The translations under genes and the position numbers were made by a program. A stretch of DNA of 64,000 bases from Adiantum capillus-veneris (taxonomy: Eukaryota > Streptophyta > Polypodiopsida > Polypodiales > Pteridaceae). Location of the stretch: positions 73,443,410 to 73,507,409 of the forward strand of contig CM043960.1 of NCBI GenBank assembly GCA_014529385.2, read 5' to 3'. The stretch's first letter is position 1. Every line of letters starts with the position of its first letter. The notes beneath the pieces were generated by a model. The model worked only from the letters and a program-made list of their open reading frames with translations, was not told where the DNA came from and ran no database searches. Positions 33,099 to 42,417 of this stretch are shown here, in pieces.

Positions 33099-33100
<2 letters not shown>

Positions 33101-33147
<47 letters not shown>
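33101..33147. repeat. (GA)n microsatellite at LINE 5' junction
   Basis: GA tract abutting the 5' hairpin of the LINE. Confidence 0.95.
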
Positions 33148-33150
<3 letters not shown>

Positions 33151-33305
33151 GAGGAGTACATTAGAGTAGAGAGGGAGGCAAAGAGAGAGATAGGGGGAGT
33201 AGAGAGAGAGAGACGTCTGGACTCTGGCAGGCTGGCAGCTATGCAGAGCGCGCGCATGCACACACATCTCTCCGATTGGCAGTTGCTGAATCCTTGCAGA
33301 GCACG

Positions 33306-33328
33306 TGTGTGTGTGTGTGTGTGTGTGG
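33306..33328. repeat. (GT)n microsatellite
   Basis: About 11 GT units within a stretch (33148-33450) that shows no gene. Confidence 0.9.
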
Positions 33329-33450
33329 CTTGAAGACGCTGCAGGCTCGCCCGCATCAGAGAGGCACCTCAGCCCCTGCAACAACACACCCAGAATGAGG
33401 ATAGCTATGAAGAACACGCCGTAATGGCCCACCTGCTGTGAAGCGTCCGC

Positions 33451-33451
<1 letters not shown>

Positions 33452-33499
<48 letters not shown>
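33452..33499. repeat. (GA)n microsatellite
   Basis: GA tract preceded by GTCCGCATGAGAG, an echo of GTCCGCGTGAGAG before the (GA)n at 25881. Confidence 0.93.
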
Positions 33500-33501
<2 letters not shown>

Positions 33502-33629
33502 GATGGCTCTGGTGATTAAAAAGAAGTGCGCCCATCTCTGCTTCCTACAATATATCGCTTTGCCAAGCCTCCCACTCACCTGCAGCCCGAGAGTCGAGAC
33601 TCGCTCTCAAATCAATGTATCGACAGTCC

Positions 33630-33642
33630 CCCCCCCCCCCCC

Positions 33643-33690
<48 letters not shown>
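33630..33690. repeat. (C)n(CT)n compound tract
   Basis: A run of about 24 C followed directly by CT units. Confidence 0.95.
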
Positions 33691-33695
<5 letters not shown>

Positions 33696-33779
33696 AACGC
33701 ACAGACGACAGTGCACACTTGCCTGAAGTGGTCGGAGTAAGCACCTTTTGCCACGTGGCCGGGGGAGGGGCCGGAATCA

Positions 33780-33804
33780 CTTCCCCCATTATCTATAGTA
33801 TAGA
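33780..33804 (-). other. Helitron-type 5' end
   Basis: The plus strand reads ATTATCTATAGTATAGA, the complement of TCTATACTATAGATAAT. This is a Helitron 5' terminus on the minus strand, like that at 20389. The sequence right of it (33806-33900) matches the inside of the 19650-20389 Helitron, which points to nesting within a relative. The 3' end was not found. Confidence 0.5.
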
Positions 33805-33929
33805 TACATAGAGTACTAATTGACTTTACATTGGCAAGACTAAGAGACTTAGAAGTCTTTTCATTTTCTACCATCTTAGTGCTTACCCTTTCCTTTTAAT
33901 GTTGCAAGTTTTATTTGTTGCGTTTATGT

Positions 33930-34318
33930 TCGAAAACAATAATGGAAACTTATGAAGATTTGCAAGTCACAAGAGTCATTACCTCCGTTGGATACATGAT
34001 GCATTACTACCAAAGCTTCAATAGTGTTTCAGGGAGATGTGGAAACATTTTCCGGATCAAATGTTAAAGATTCGCTATCATTGAGAATGTTTTTACTAGA
34101 GGCCGTGGTCATTCTGCTTGGTGGCATCCCTAGACCGTTCTCGGCTCTAGTTCTGTTTTCTATGCTGGGTGGCTCCCATATTAGCTGCTTTCAGGGTGGC
34201 TAGCTCCTTTCACCAACCGATGTAGTCTTCTGTTGGTTCGGTTGCATGCCATGGCTTGAGCATGATTAATATCTTTGCAGGACACTCTCAATTTGTGAAT
34301 TCTGCTAAAAAAAAAGTT
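33930..34318 (+). mobile_element. L1 LINE 3' tail fragment
   Basis: Ends GAATTCTGCTAAAAAAAAAG after a TGCATGCCATGGCTTGAGCA-type block, the same layout as the L1 3' end at 19400-19519. Coding sequence is too decayed to follow. The left border is approximate. Confidence 0.5.
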
Positions 34319-34701
34319 TCATTATTAAAAATACAACTCTATAGGTTGAATGCTATGTTGATAAGAGCCAACAATGCAATAAATCTGTAGAAAAATGTGG
34401 AAACTCTTTCAAATGCATAACTTTTAAATATGTGTGTGTGCGTACGCACATGCATGCACACATGCTAAATAATGACATTTATGCTAGTAGCTAGATTTTC
34501 TTAGTGTATGCTTGCAGAGGATGTCGTGTTGTATTAGAAGGTACGTAGTGGCAGAGAGACTTCGAAGAAATCATGGAGACATTAACTGATTTCAATTTCT
34601 TTGAAGCCAAGTAATACATGACTAGTACTTACAGAAATTTGTATAGAATCAACAAAGATTCCAACACACAAATGCATGTCTGGGGGAGTTGCATGGTAGT
34701 C

Positions 34702-34752
<51 letters not shown>

Positions 34753-36280
34753 CATGCAACTGGCCATCTTCTCCTCTGGGATGCAACCAAGGGATGCAGG
34801 AAGTACTGCAAGAGCAAGAGTTGGAGGTGTTGGGAGACATGTATGTAAGCACTACAAGAGTAGCAAGTCAGTCTATAAATTTTTACTTTGTTTTTATTGA
34901 ATCGAAAACCTAAAGGCAATGTGGGGTTTTTTTTCAGCGGCATGGGATTTCAAGTATCTCCTTGCCTTTTAAATAGTGATAATGGTAATACTTCAAGATA
35001 ATTACTTATCAGTGAGAAGATCCTTGGAAATCTGATCAATATTCTAGTGAATTTCGATAGAGATGAGCGAATAATATGTAGGTATGAAACATCCAGTAGG
35101 AGATACATCCATTATTCCACCTCATATTATTTTTGAAAAATACAGTCTTGAATGGTTGAACTGAGACAACCACAAGAATAGCAACCACATCTATAAAGAA
35201 ATTGCAAGAGAAATACAAAAACATATAGCTAAAGTCTAGTGCCATTGAGTCCTAGAACTAATACTTTTGATGAGTTTTTATTTTTCCTACTTGATTTTCT
35301 AGATTTGCTTTATTTTTGCCAAACTCACAATTGTGAGTGGATGTATTGAATTCTTCCAAACAAAATGTACAAAGCACCCCAAGTCGTTGTCGAGCCTTGA
35401 GGGATCCCATAGTACACCAATAAGCTACCCGACCCAACAAGAGGAGAACAACTACCCATGTTCTCGTTAGCACATTTCGGTCAGTACGGTGCTAATGGCC
35501 CTATTCCACTCGTTCGAGTGGCCGGACCAAAGAAGCAAGGTGGCTACCCATGGAGAGGCCGAATGTGCAAGAGTAGAGGATCTAGTGCAATCTTTCGATC
35601 AATATGCAAACAAAGTAACAAGAACATTGATACACATGAAGTAGAATATAGTGAAAGTGTCACAATGAGCTTTTGACATGTTACCATATAGCAATTAGCA
35701 TTGAATCCCGTGTACTTCCTAGATTGAAATAGCAAGTAAGGAGCTTTTTTCTGTGTTGAACTAGCAAAGTCATAGTTTCCTATATGGGAAGTCGATAATT
35801 GCTGGATGGAACTAGCAACATCCAAGTATCTTTATATTTACTATATAGTGATTATGTGGAGTTGCTACATAGAGATATTAATTCCTTGGTCCAATACAAT
35901 TACTATATAGCAACTATGTGGAGTTGCTAGTTTGAAGTAGTAAATTTTAAAAGTCCTATTTACAAATAAATTAGTAATCACTAAACTCATTGTAACTCTC
36001 ATACCTTGTCAAACAAGGTCGTCTACAATAGACGAGGGCACTGCCTCCGATTAAAAATTGGAATTCCTAATTTAAAATGTTATTGAACTATGTGTGAGGA
36101 ATCATATAGATATACTTTATGCTTGGCGGTTTACAGTAGCAAATGATACAAATTTGGAATCATATATATCCATAGAAGCAAGAGAAGTAAGGATTCTAGA
36201 GACAACAAGCAGGGAAGTATCCAGATTCTACAAACTAGTCTGACAGACACGAAGAGTAAGGAAGGAGGCATACTCCTTCC
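34319..36280. other. Unassigned stretch
   Basis: No gene recognised. It includes a GT/GC-rich alternating stretch near 34432-34465, a (CT)n tract at 34706-34749, and a degenerate repeat near 35820-35935 (ACTATATAG...TATGTGGAGTTGCTA, twice). Confidence 0.45.
34706..34749. repeat. (CT)n microsatellite
   Basis: About 22 CT units. Confidence 0.95.
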
Positions 36281-36512
36281 TATTTCATTTCCCATTCCCC
36301 AATCTATATATAGAGGTCGGTTTTCAAAAGATCAACTCCTTCATGGTATCTTTCCTAAAGAAGAGCAACCAGTGCGGTAGACATGGAGTGATCTCCCTAT
36401 TTCATTTCCCATTCCCCAATTTATAGAGGTTGTTTTTCAGAAGATCAACTCCTTCATGGTATCTTTCCTAAAGAAGAGCAACCAGTGCGGTAGACAAGCA
36501 GTGATGTAGGTT
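36281..36512. repeat. 118-bp tandem duplication with TATA-like box
   Basis: Two units starting TATTTCATTTCCCATTCCCC at 36281 and 36399. The first contains CTATATATAGAGG, and both contain CTCCTTCATGGTATCTTTCC. The layout recalls the promoter end of a copia LTR with a degenerate primer site, but no coding region follows, so only the duplication is certain. Confidence 0.7.
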
Positions 36513-36899
36513 GGCCAAACAACACTCTCAAAATGTAGCATAGTGCTGTTTGCCTTCCCTCTCTCAGTCTCCTAGTACCATCAATATTTTCTTTTCATCT
36601 TGTTTTCTTGACTTCTTTCTATTATAGTAGTTGTTGGAAAAAGGGTTATAATTTCTTCCACCATAGTGGTAATCATAATAGGGTAAGGTATGTAAGACAA
36701 GATTTGTTCCCTAGTAATAAATAGGAAGCAAGAAAATTAGAGAGAACACAAGGGTAAGCAAACCTTATCTAGCATGAATGCACATTTTGGATTTTTTAAC
36801 AATGGGTGAAAGACTCCCCTCATAGTCCAAAAATACAAAGATATGCTTCCTATTTGCACTTTCATTCAATTCCTTAAAATTCTCTACTGCGGAAGGATG

Positions 36900-39061
36900 A
36901 TTTGCGGCCTGTGGCGCAAAAGAATATGATGTAAATTATCATACATCCCTTTGGCTAGCTCTCTCTACCTCTCATTACTTGTATCTGTAGCACCCCTTGT
37001 TATGAAAACTCACAATTGTAGTGGAATCCTTCACCTGGCAAGATTTGTACCTCATCTAATGCATATAATTTAAGTGTCTCTGAGAGATTTCAAGATGTGC
37101 CTCTTTTGGAAGACATCTCAGCATAATCTTTGAGCCTTGCAAGATACATTGGTCTTGAATGGTAGAAATCTTGGACCTTTTGATTCATGATGGGAAGGAA
37201 GCTCAACACAAACCATTACTAGATCTTAATTCCTTTGCTCTTGATGCAAAGGGCACAAGAACTTGATGCGCTTGCAGGTCAGTGCCAGTGGCAATTGCGG
37301 CAGTTTGCATAGGATCTTGATGCAAAGCTTGGACAACATGAAAAGATTGTAAGTAATGGCCATTATAAGGCTCAGGTTGGCCCAGGGATGCCAAAAGTTT
37401 AGAGAAACACGTTGAAGTGTACGCCAGATTATATGGAATGCCAATGTACGCCAGATTATTCACCACCCCGTGCAAAGTTTCATGTGGATCAAGAACATCC
37501 TCGTCACACATAGGACCAAGATGTAGTTGATGAGAATGTGAATTGCCTGAGGAATCAATGATGCCATGTTGATTTATCGCCTTTGTCAAAAAAAGTTTAC
37601 ATTGCCTGACACCCAAATACATTCCCTAGAAAAGCCATTTGCAAAGACTCTATAGCAGCCTTCAAATGGTTACCGATAGCAGAAATATCAATGTGATCCT
37701 CTTGAAGTTTACAACTCAAGACATTGAGCTCTCCAAGGACATCTACAAAGAAGTGTAAAAGGAACTGTATTTTGTAGTTTGTGAGGTATGCATACACGTC
37801 CGTTTCTTCTGCCTTCAAGACAGTCAGTAAAGCTGGCATTAAGCGCACTACCCTTATCATAACTTGCCCTTTTGAGAGCCATCGAACATCGTGCATTTTT
37901 AATAACTTCAGTTTTCCATTACGACCAATATTGAAGTCCTTTACAACTTCTGCCAATGATAGATGTCGCTTTGCAGACCTGGAAGCCCATTCATACAACT
38001 TTCTAGCCACTTTGTCCACAAATTTGAATTCCTTGTATAGTTTGAATGCATCACCTGCAGCTAAAGACTCCCTATGTGCAACACAATGAAAACTCAAAAG
38101 ATGTGGCACAACCTTCTTTAATCTCGAAACCACACCATTATTGGCACCTGTCATAACACTGGCACCATCAATTGCAATGCCTATCATTTTATGCAATGGC
38201 AGCTTCATTTTGACCAGGAATTCCATCAAGGTAGAATACAAGCTTCCATCTTCAGCATTTTTGACATGCAACAAATCCACAAATGACATACATATAGACC
38301 CATTTCCATTCTCCCGCATGTAAGAAAAATAAAGAATCATGTATTGTTGAGTGCTTACATCTGTACTCTCATCATTGCAGAGAATAAAAGGGACTAGCAA
38401 CAATTTCCTCTTTTAGTCTCTCCCAATAGACCTGTTTGATGGCATTTGCAAACTCTTTTCCTGCACTTGTGCTCGTATAAGCAGAATATTCACTTGTAAT
38501 TGGCATATTTGGTGTCCGCATAAAACGCTGGAAATTGCAAAGCTTTGAAAACGCATCAAAAGGCAAATTTCTACGAACCACAAACAAAAACGTTTTCATG
38601 ACTGAGATGATTCTTTCTCTCTCCTCATCTGTTAACACTTCAATGTGTTTCTCTATGGGAATTGAGGTTTTTTTAGTGTGAGCATTCCATATTGCCTTCG
38701 CATCTGAATGCAGACCTGGCGGCACAAGTTCATCTAATGCAGACCTTTACAAGGTTGAAGATCCTTCTCCACTAAAATGAGTCTTTTTATGTGCAAAGAT
38801 GAACCACCTACATTTGACTCTCTCTTTTCCATCATTATCAATTGTTGGAAAAGCCCAAGGATGAGGTATCCTCCAGCTTTCTATCCATCGTCGAATATAC
38901 TTCTTTTTGCTTGAGCTACCTTCAGCCTCAGTGTTACCTAAAGCTATAGTAGCCGCCTCACCAGCCTCTTTGTCAAGAGAAAGTTGAGGATCATGCAAGC
39001 CAAGGACTTCTTGAATAGTCCTCTGCTTTTTATTTTTCTTCGGTCGTCCAAGAGGAGCCAT
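36900..39061 (-). pseudogene. hAT-type transposase, DUF4371/ZNF862-like
   Basis: Starts at 39061 with a basic N-terminus (MAPLGRPKKNKKQRTIQEV). A TTF/BED-like zinc-finger remnant follows (WIESWRIPHPWAFPTIDNDG ... KCRWFIFAHKKTHFSGE). The RNase H-fold catalytic region has CNDESTDVSTQQYMILYFSY (DESTD motif), KMIGIAIDGASVMTGANNGV and LLSFHCVAHRESLAAGDAF. The pattern DEST - DGA - CxxHR is that of hAT transposases of the ZNF862/DUF4371 group. A stop near 38745 and frame shifts near 38395 and 37610 interrupt it. Coding can be followed to about 37203 and faintly beyond (MNQKVQDFYHSRPMYLARL near 37180). A C-terminal dimerisation block is not certain. The transposon's ends were not identified. The kinase gene at 39255-40709 lies just upstream on the same strand. 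Confidence 0.75.
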
Positions 39062-39254
39062 CTATCAATAAATTCCAAAAACATAGTATAAACTATCTTT
39101 ATAACTACAAAAGATATATTTCAAATATCAAAATAAAAACACTTGTGATACATTGATTGAAAAAAAAATACATCTTTGATAGCCAACATCTACTCAAAGA
39201 AGAAGTTACATCTTTAATAGTCAATATCTTATTACAAAGAGATTTCACTTTAAC

Positions 39255-40709
39255 TCAATAAAAGGCTGACATCATTTCTACCAATGGCCGCAGACATTTG
39301 GTCCCATCCAATTGCATGTGGCTTAAGTCTGTATGCAATTCTTCAAATGACTTCCTGCTGTTGTCCTGTAGAAGATACCCAACTTTAATAATCTCTTGAA
39401 TATGGTATGCTTCACTTGCTGAACGAGATGCTAACCAGTCGGTTCTGTTTTCCATAGAAAACTCTCTACAGAAGTTAACCATTTGATCGATAAGCCAGGC
39501 TAGTGCATATACATCAATCTCTCTGGTATACAAATGATCATTATGTGTGTCCTTCAATAGCTCTGGAGCAATCCAAGGTTTAGGCTTATGGGCTTTGCTT
39601 TGACAACAATTGAGTGATTGACGTCTCTCTGATTCAGGCCTTATGGCTAATCCTCAATCAATGATACCAATTCGAGGATCTGAATCCCTTGTAAAATCCA
39701 ACATAACATTGAAAGGATACAGATCACAATGAACAACACCTACTTGATGGGTATAGGCCATTGTGTGTATTAAAGCAACTACAATATTTGGAAGATTGTT
39801 CGCAAAAGCCATGACTCGAGTTAGTTCTCCTTGATTCAGCTTAGCTAATTTGCCTTTACTTGAACCTGCACCATCTTTCTCTTTCTTTCTGATAATTTTC
39901 CTGAAAAGACCTTTCTCAGAAGATAGACTGTGCATCATTTTTCCAATGCTTCCTCCATTGAAGTATGGAAAAATGGCTACCAAAGGCTCATAGCACGTAT
40001 GTGAAATACTACTCACAATCCCCCTATGTCGAAGATCAAAGCTGACCTCATCTTTGAAGGACTTTAGTTTCTGTCCTGGCATTCCTCGATACTGCTTTGC
40101 TGCATAAGTATTTTCACTTGGAAGATACAAAATACAATTAATTCTTACTTGGAAGCATGTACCAAAGGAGCCGACACCCAAGTTCTGTAAATAGTTGATG
40201 ACATCATGTGGTATTCCAAGAGTCATGGTACACTCCGAGTTCCTCATAGATCTTTGCAAAGGATTCCCAGTCGGATGCCCATGGCAATCTTTCTTTAACT
40301 CTAGCTTATCTTGGGCATGGTTGACTTGCTCCCTTCGCAGCTTTTTAGATAGCACAAATTGTGTATCTATATCTTTGGCACGCTTACTCTTCTCTCTTTC
40401 AGCACGCCAAGCCATGTCCCAAGCCTTGAGCTTTATCAGTTGAACACCTTCGGGAAGAGCTTCATATAAATCACAAGCGCACTTTTCCATATTACCAATG
40501 ATGCTATAAGCAGACAAGTGAGCTTTGTCTTTACTTATAACAAAGGTTTCCTTGGAGACCGCGCTTACAATTGCTTTTTCAAGCATTTTTGCTATTAGCG
40601 TCTCGTTCTGCACAATACTCTGCACCTGCTTCTCCGATAAGTCACTTATCGTCTTGTAGAGAGTTGACCTTAGAGATTGAAGAAATGCTTTCTTCTTACC
40701 TTCTGCCAT
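39255..40709 (-). pseudogene. Protein kinase-like gene with one internal stop, upstream of hAT transposase
   Basis: One reading frame of about 484 codons from MAEGKKKAFLQSLRS to LVEMMSAFY, intronless and open apart from a single TGA. Residues 1-180 are helical and charged, with no domain I recognise. The kinase core follows: glycine loop LGVGSFGTCFQV, lysine in YAAKQY, helix-C glutamate in FKDEVSFDL, catalytic loop VVHCDLYPFNVMLD (HCD in place of HRD), metal site IID-stop-GLA, APE motif in PWIAPELL, and EIDVYALAWLI. The TGA at about 39651 falls where DWG (TGG) or a similar DxG would be. All other key residues are kept, so decay is recent or the codon is a sequencing difference. The hAT transposase starts about 190 bp downstream on the same strand. 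Whether the two belong to one element, or the kinase is a host gene copy, cannot be decided without element ends. Confidence 0.75.
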
Positions 40710-40782
40710 AGTGACTATATAGATGTCCTATAAAGAAAGAGAGAAGAGAATTCAACCTACATATCTGTAGATGTTTTCGAGT

Positions 40783-41211
40783 GTACCTAAAACGATCACA
40801 TTCCAACATCTACCTTGATCTAATGTGACACAATGATATACCATAAATCACTTTGAATGGTAAAAGAACTGAAAGACAAAATTTGATAGCTCAAGATGGC
40901 ACACCCGATCAAGCAATATGACCATGTACCTAAAACGATCACATTCCAACATCTACCTTGATCTAATGTGACACAATGATATACCATAAATCACTTTGAA
41001 TGGTAGAAGAACTAAAAGACAAAATTTAATAGCTCAAGATGGCACACCCGATCAAGCTATATGACCATGTACCTAAAATGATCACATTTTAACATCTACC
41101 TTGATCTAATGTGACACAATGATATACCATAAATCACTTTGAATGGTAGAAGAACTAAAAGGTAAAATTTGATAGCTCAAGATGACACACCCGATCAAGC
41201 CATATGACCAT
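40783..41211. repeat. 143-bp tandem repeat, three units
   Basis: Units start GTACCTAAAACGATCACATT at 40783, 40926 and 41069 and are nearly identical. The last part of the unit (AGCTCAAGATGGCACACCCG) recurs in more diverged form near 41345 and 41470, each time with a CATGTGGMAA...TTGAGACTAT continuation. It lies just upstream of the kinase gene. Confidence 0.92.
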
Positions 41212-42074
41212 GTGACAAATTGAGACTATATTTGTAATTATATACGAAATAAAGACATTATGTATGTGTAACACACATTTCCAAGGTGTCTGCTATCCTT
41301 CTTAATGTAAGAAGAGACATAATCTATGTTTTCGTAAGAAACTAAAGTTCAAGATAACACACCCAGTCAAGCCACATGACCATGTGGAAAATTGAGACTA
41401 TAGAATTTACAAATGCATAGAAAAGAAATTAAGAATAGTAAAAAAAGTCACAAATTATCATTTGGTAAGAATGGATAGCTCAAGATAACACACCTAGTCA
41501 AACCATAGGACCATGTGGCAACTTGAGACTATTCTAATTTCTTCTACATAAGTCTATTTCAATTTTGGATTGTCTCAATACCTATATACACGTTTACGAT
41601 TGATAATTGATAGTAAAAGCTTAAAGAAAGCTCTAGAAGAAGAAACGCTTTAGAGTTTCTTTCATTTCGGTCTGCAAACAAACAGGTCGCTTATGCTACT
41701 TCAAAAGAACTTGAAAAAAAAAATCTTTAAGTCTTTGAAAAAGACATCACACACCTACGGCCTCACACACCCGGCTTGAGACTTAATGTGCATTCTTTAT
41801 TGAGTTAGTACCACACTATCACTACAAATTGTGAGTATGAAAAAATAAGATTGAAGCTTAGAAAAAAGTTTAAGATTAATGCATTAAAAACACTTTAAGC
41901 GTGGGATACATGTTTTAATGTTTGAATCGAAACTTGCCTTGAAAAAAAACGACATAATATAGCAAGATTTAGATTAATCGGCCAACAGATGCTTCAAGTT
42001 TATTGTTTGCCCCTATTCTCTTTGATTAAGAATTAAAAAATGATTTTGGCAATCCCGAATCCCGATTCTCTGCA
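41212..42074. other. Non-coding stretch with degenerate repeat echoes
   Basis: Holds two diverged copies of the end of the 143-bp unit (about 41345-41400 and 41470-41530) and otherwise AT-rich sequence without a gene. Confidence 0.55.
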
Positions 42075-42181
42075 GGCATTGTGCAAAGTGCAAGCCAACT
42101 TTCAAGACAAGTTTTTTTTATAAAAAAAAGGCTGCAGCAATGTGCATTGTGCAAAGTGCAAGCCAACTTTCAAGACAAGTG
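42075..42181. repeat. 37-bp direct repeat around a T/A-rich spacer
   Basis: GCATTGTGCAAAGTGCAAGC ... TTCAAGACAAGT occurs at 42075-42111 and 42143-42180, each followed by a homopolymer run. Confidence 0.88.
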
Positions 42182-42295
42182 AAAAAAAAAAAACTAAATG
42201 CTGAATGCTAAAGCAGCAAGCTTACGTTCTGTCAAGCTTAGTCTTGAGATTCGAATCGAGATGGAATCTTGGCAGCCTCGTGAGTCGCAGTGCGT

Positions 42296-42417
42296 AGGTC
42301 TGCAGGCAGTCGCAGGCTGCACTGTGCAGCTCTCGGCAGGTCGGAGAGTCGGAGACGTAGGTCTGCAGGCAGTCGCAGACTGCACTGTGCAGCTCTCGGC
42401 AGGTCGGAGAGTTCGGG
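42296..42417. repeat. 61-bp GC-rich tandem duplication
   Basis: Two units containing CTGCACTGTGCAGCTCTCGG, itself with a palindromic CTGCACAGTGCAG-like core. The open frames crossing it on both strands are products of the GC-rich repeat. Confidence 0.85.

Larger units (their letters stand above)
26282..33100 (-). mobile_element. Near full-length LINE flanked on both sides by (GA)n
   Basis: Minus-strand non-LTR retrotransposon with ORF1 (32869 to 29723, interrupted by a copia insertion) and ORF2 (about 29702 to 26314). Without the insertion it is about 4.6 kb. The 5' untranslated region is about 230 bp and begins, next to (TC)n, with a perfect hairpin AAAAAACG-CAGC-CGTTTTTT. The 3' untranslated region is only about 30 bp and holds the hairpin AGGTCA-TATT-TGACCT close to the ORF2 stop. 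There is no poly(A): the 3' end runs into (CTAT)n(CT)n. The plus-strand (GA)n tracts at 26234-26281 and 33101-33147 abut the two ends. A 5'-truncated relative at 8145-8768 also abuts (GA)n. ORF2 has several stops and frame changes, so this copy is dead. Confidence 0.85.

Noticed and set aside
36281-36512. Copia LTR with primer site
   Set aside because: TATA-like box and CATGGTATC are suggestive, but no gag or second LTR follows; kept only as a tandem duplication.
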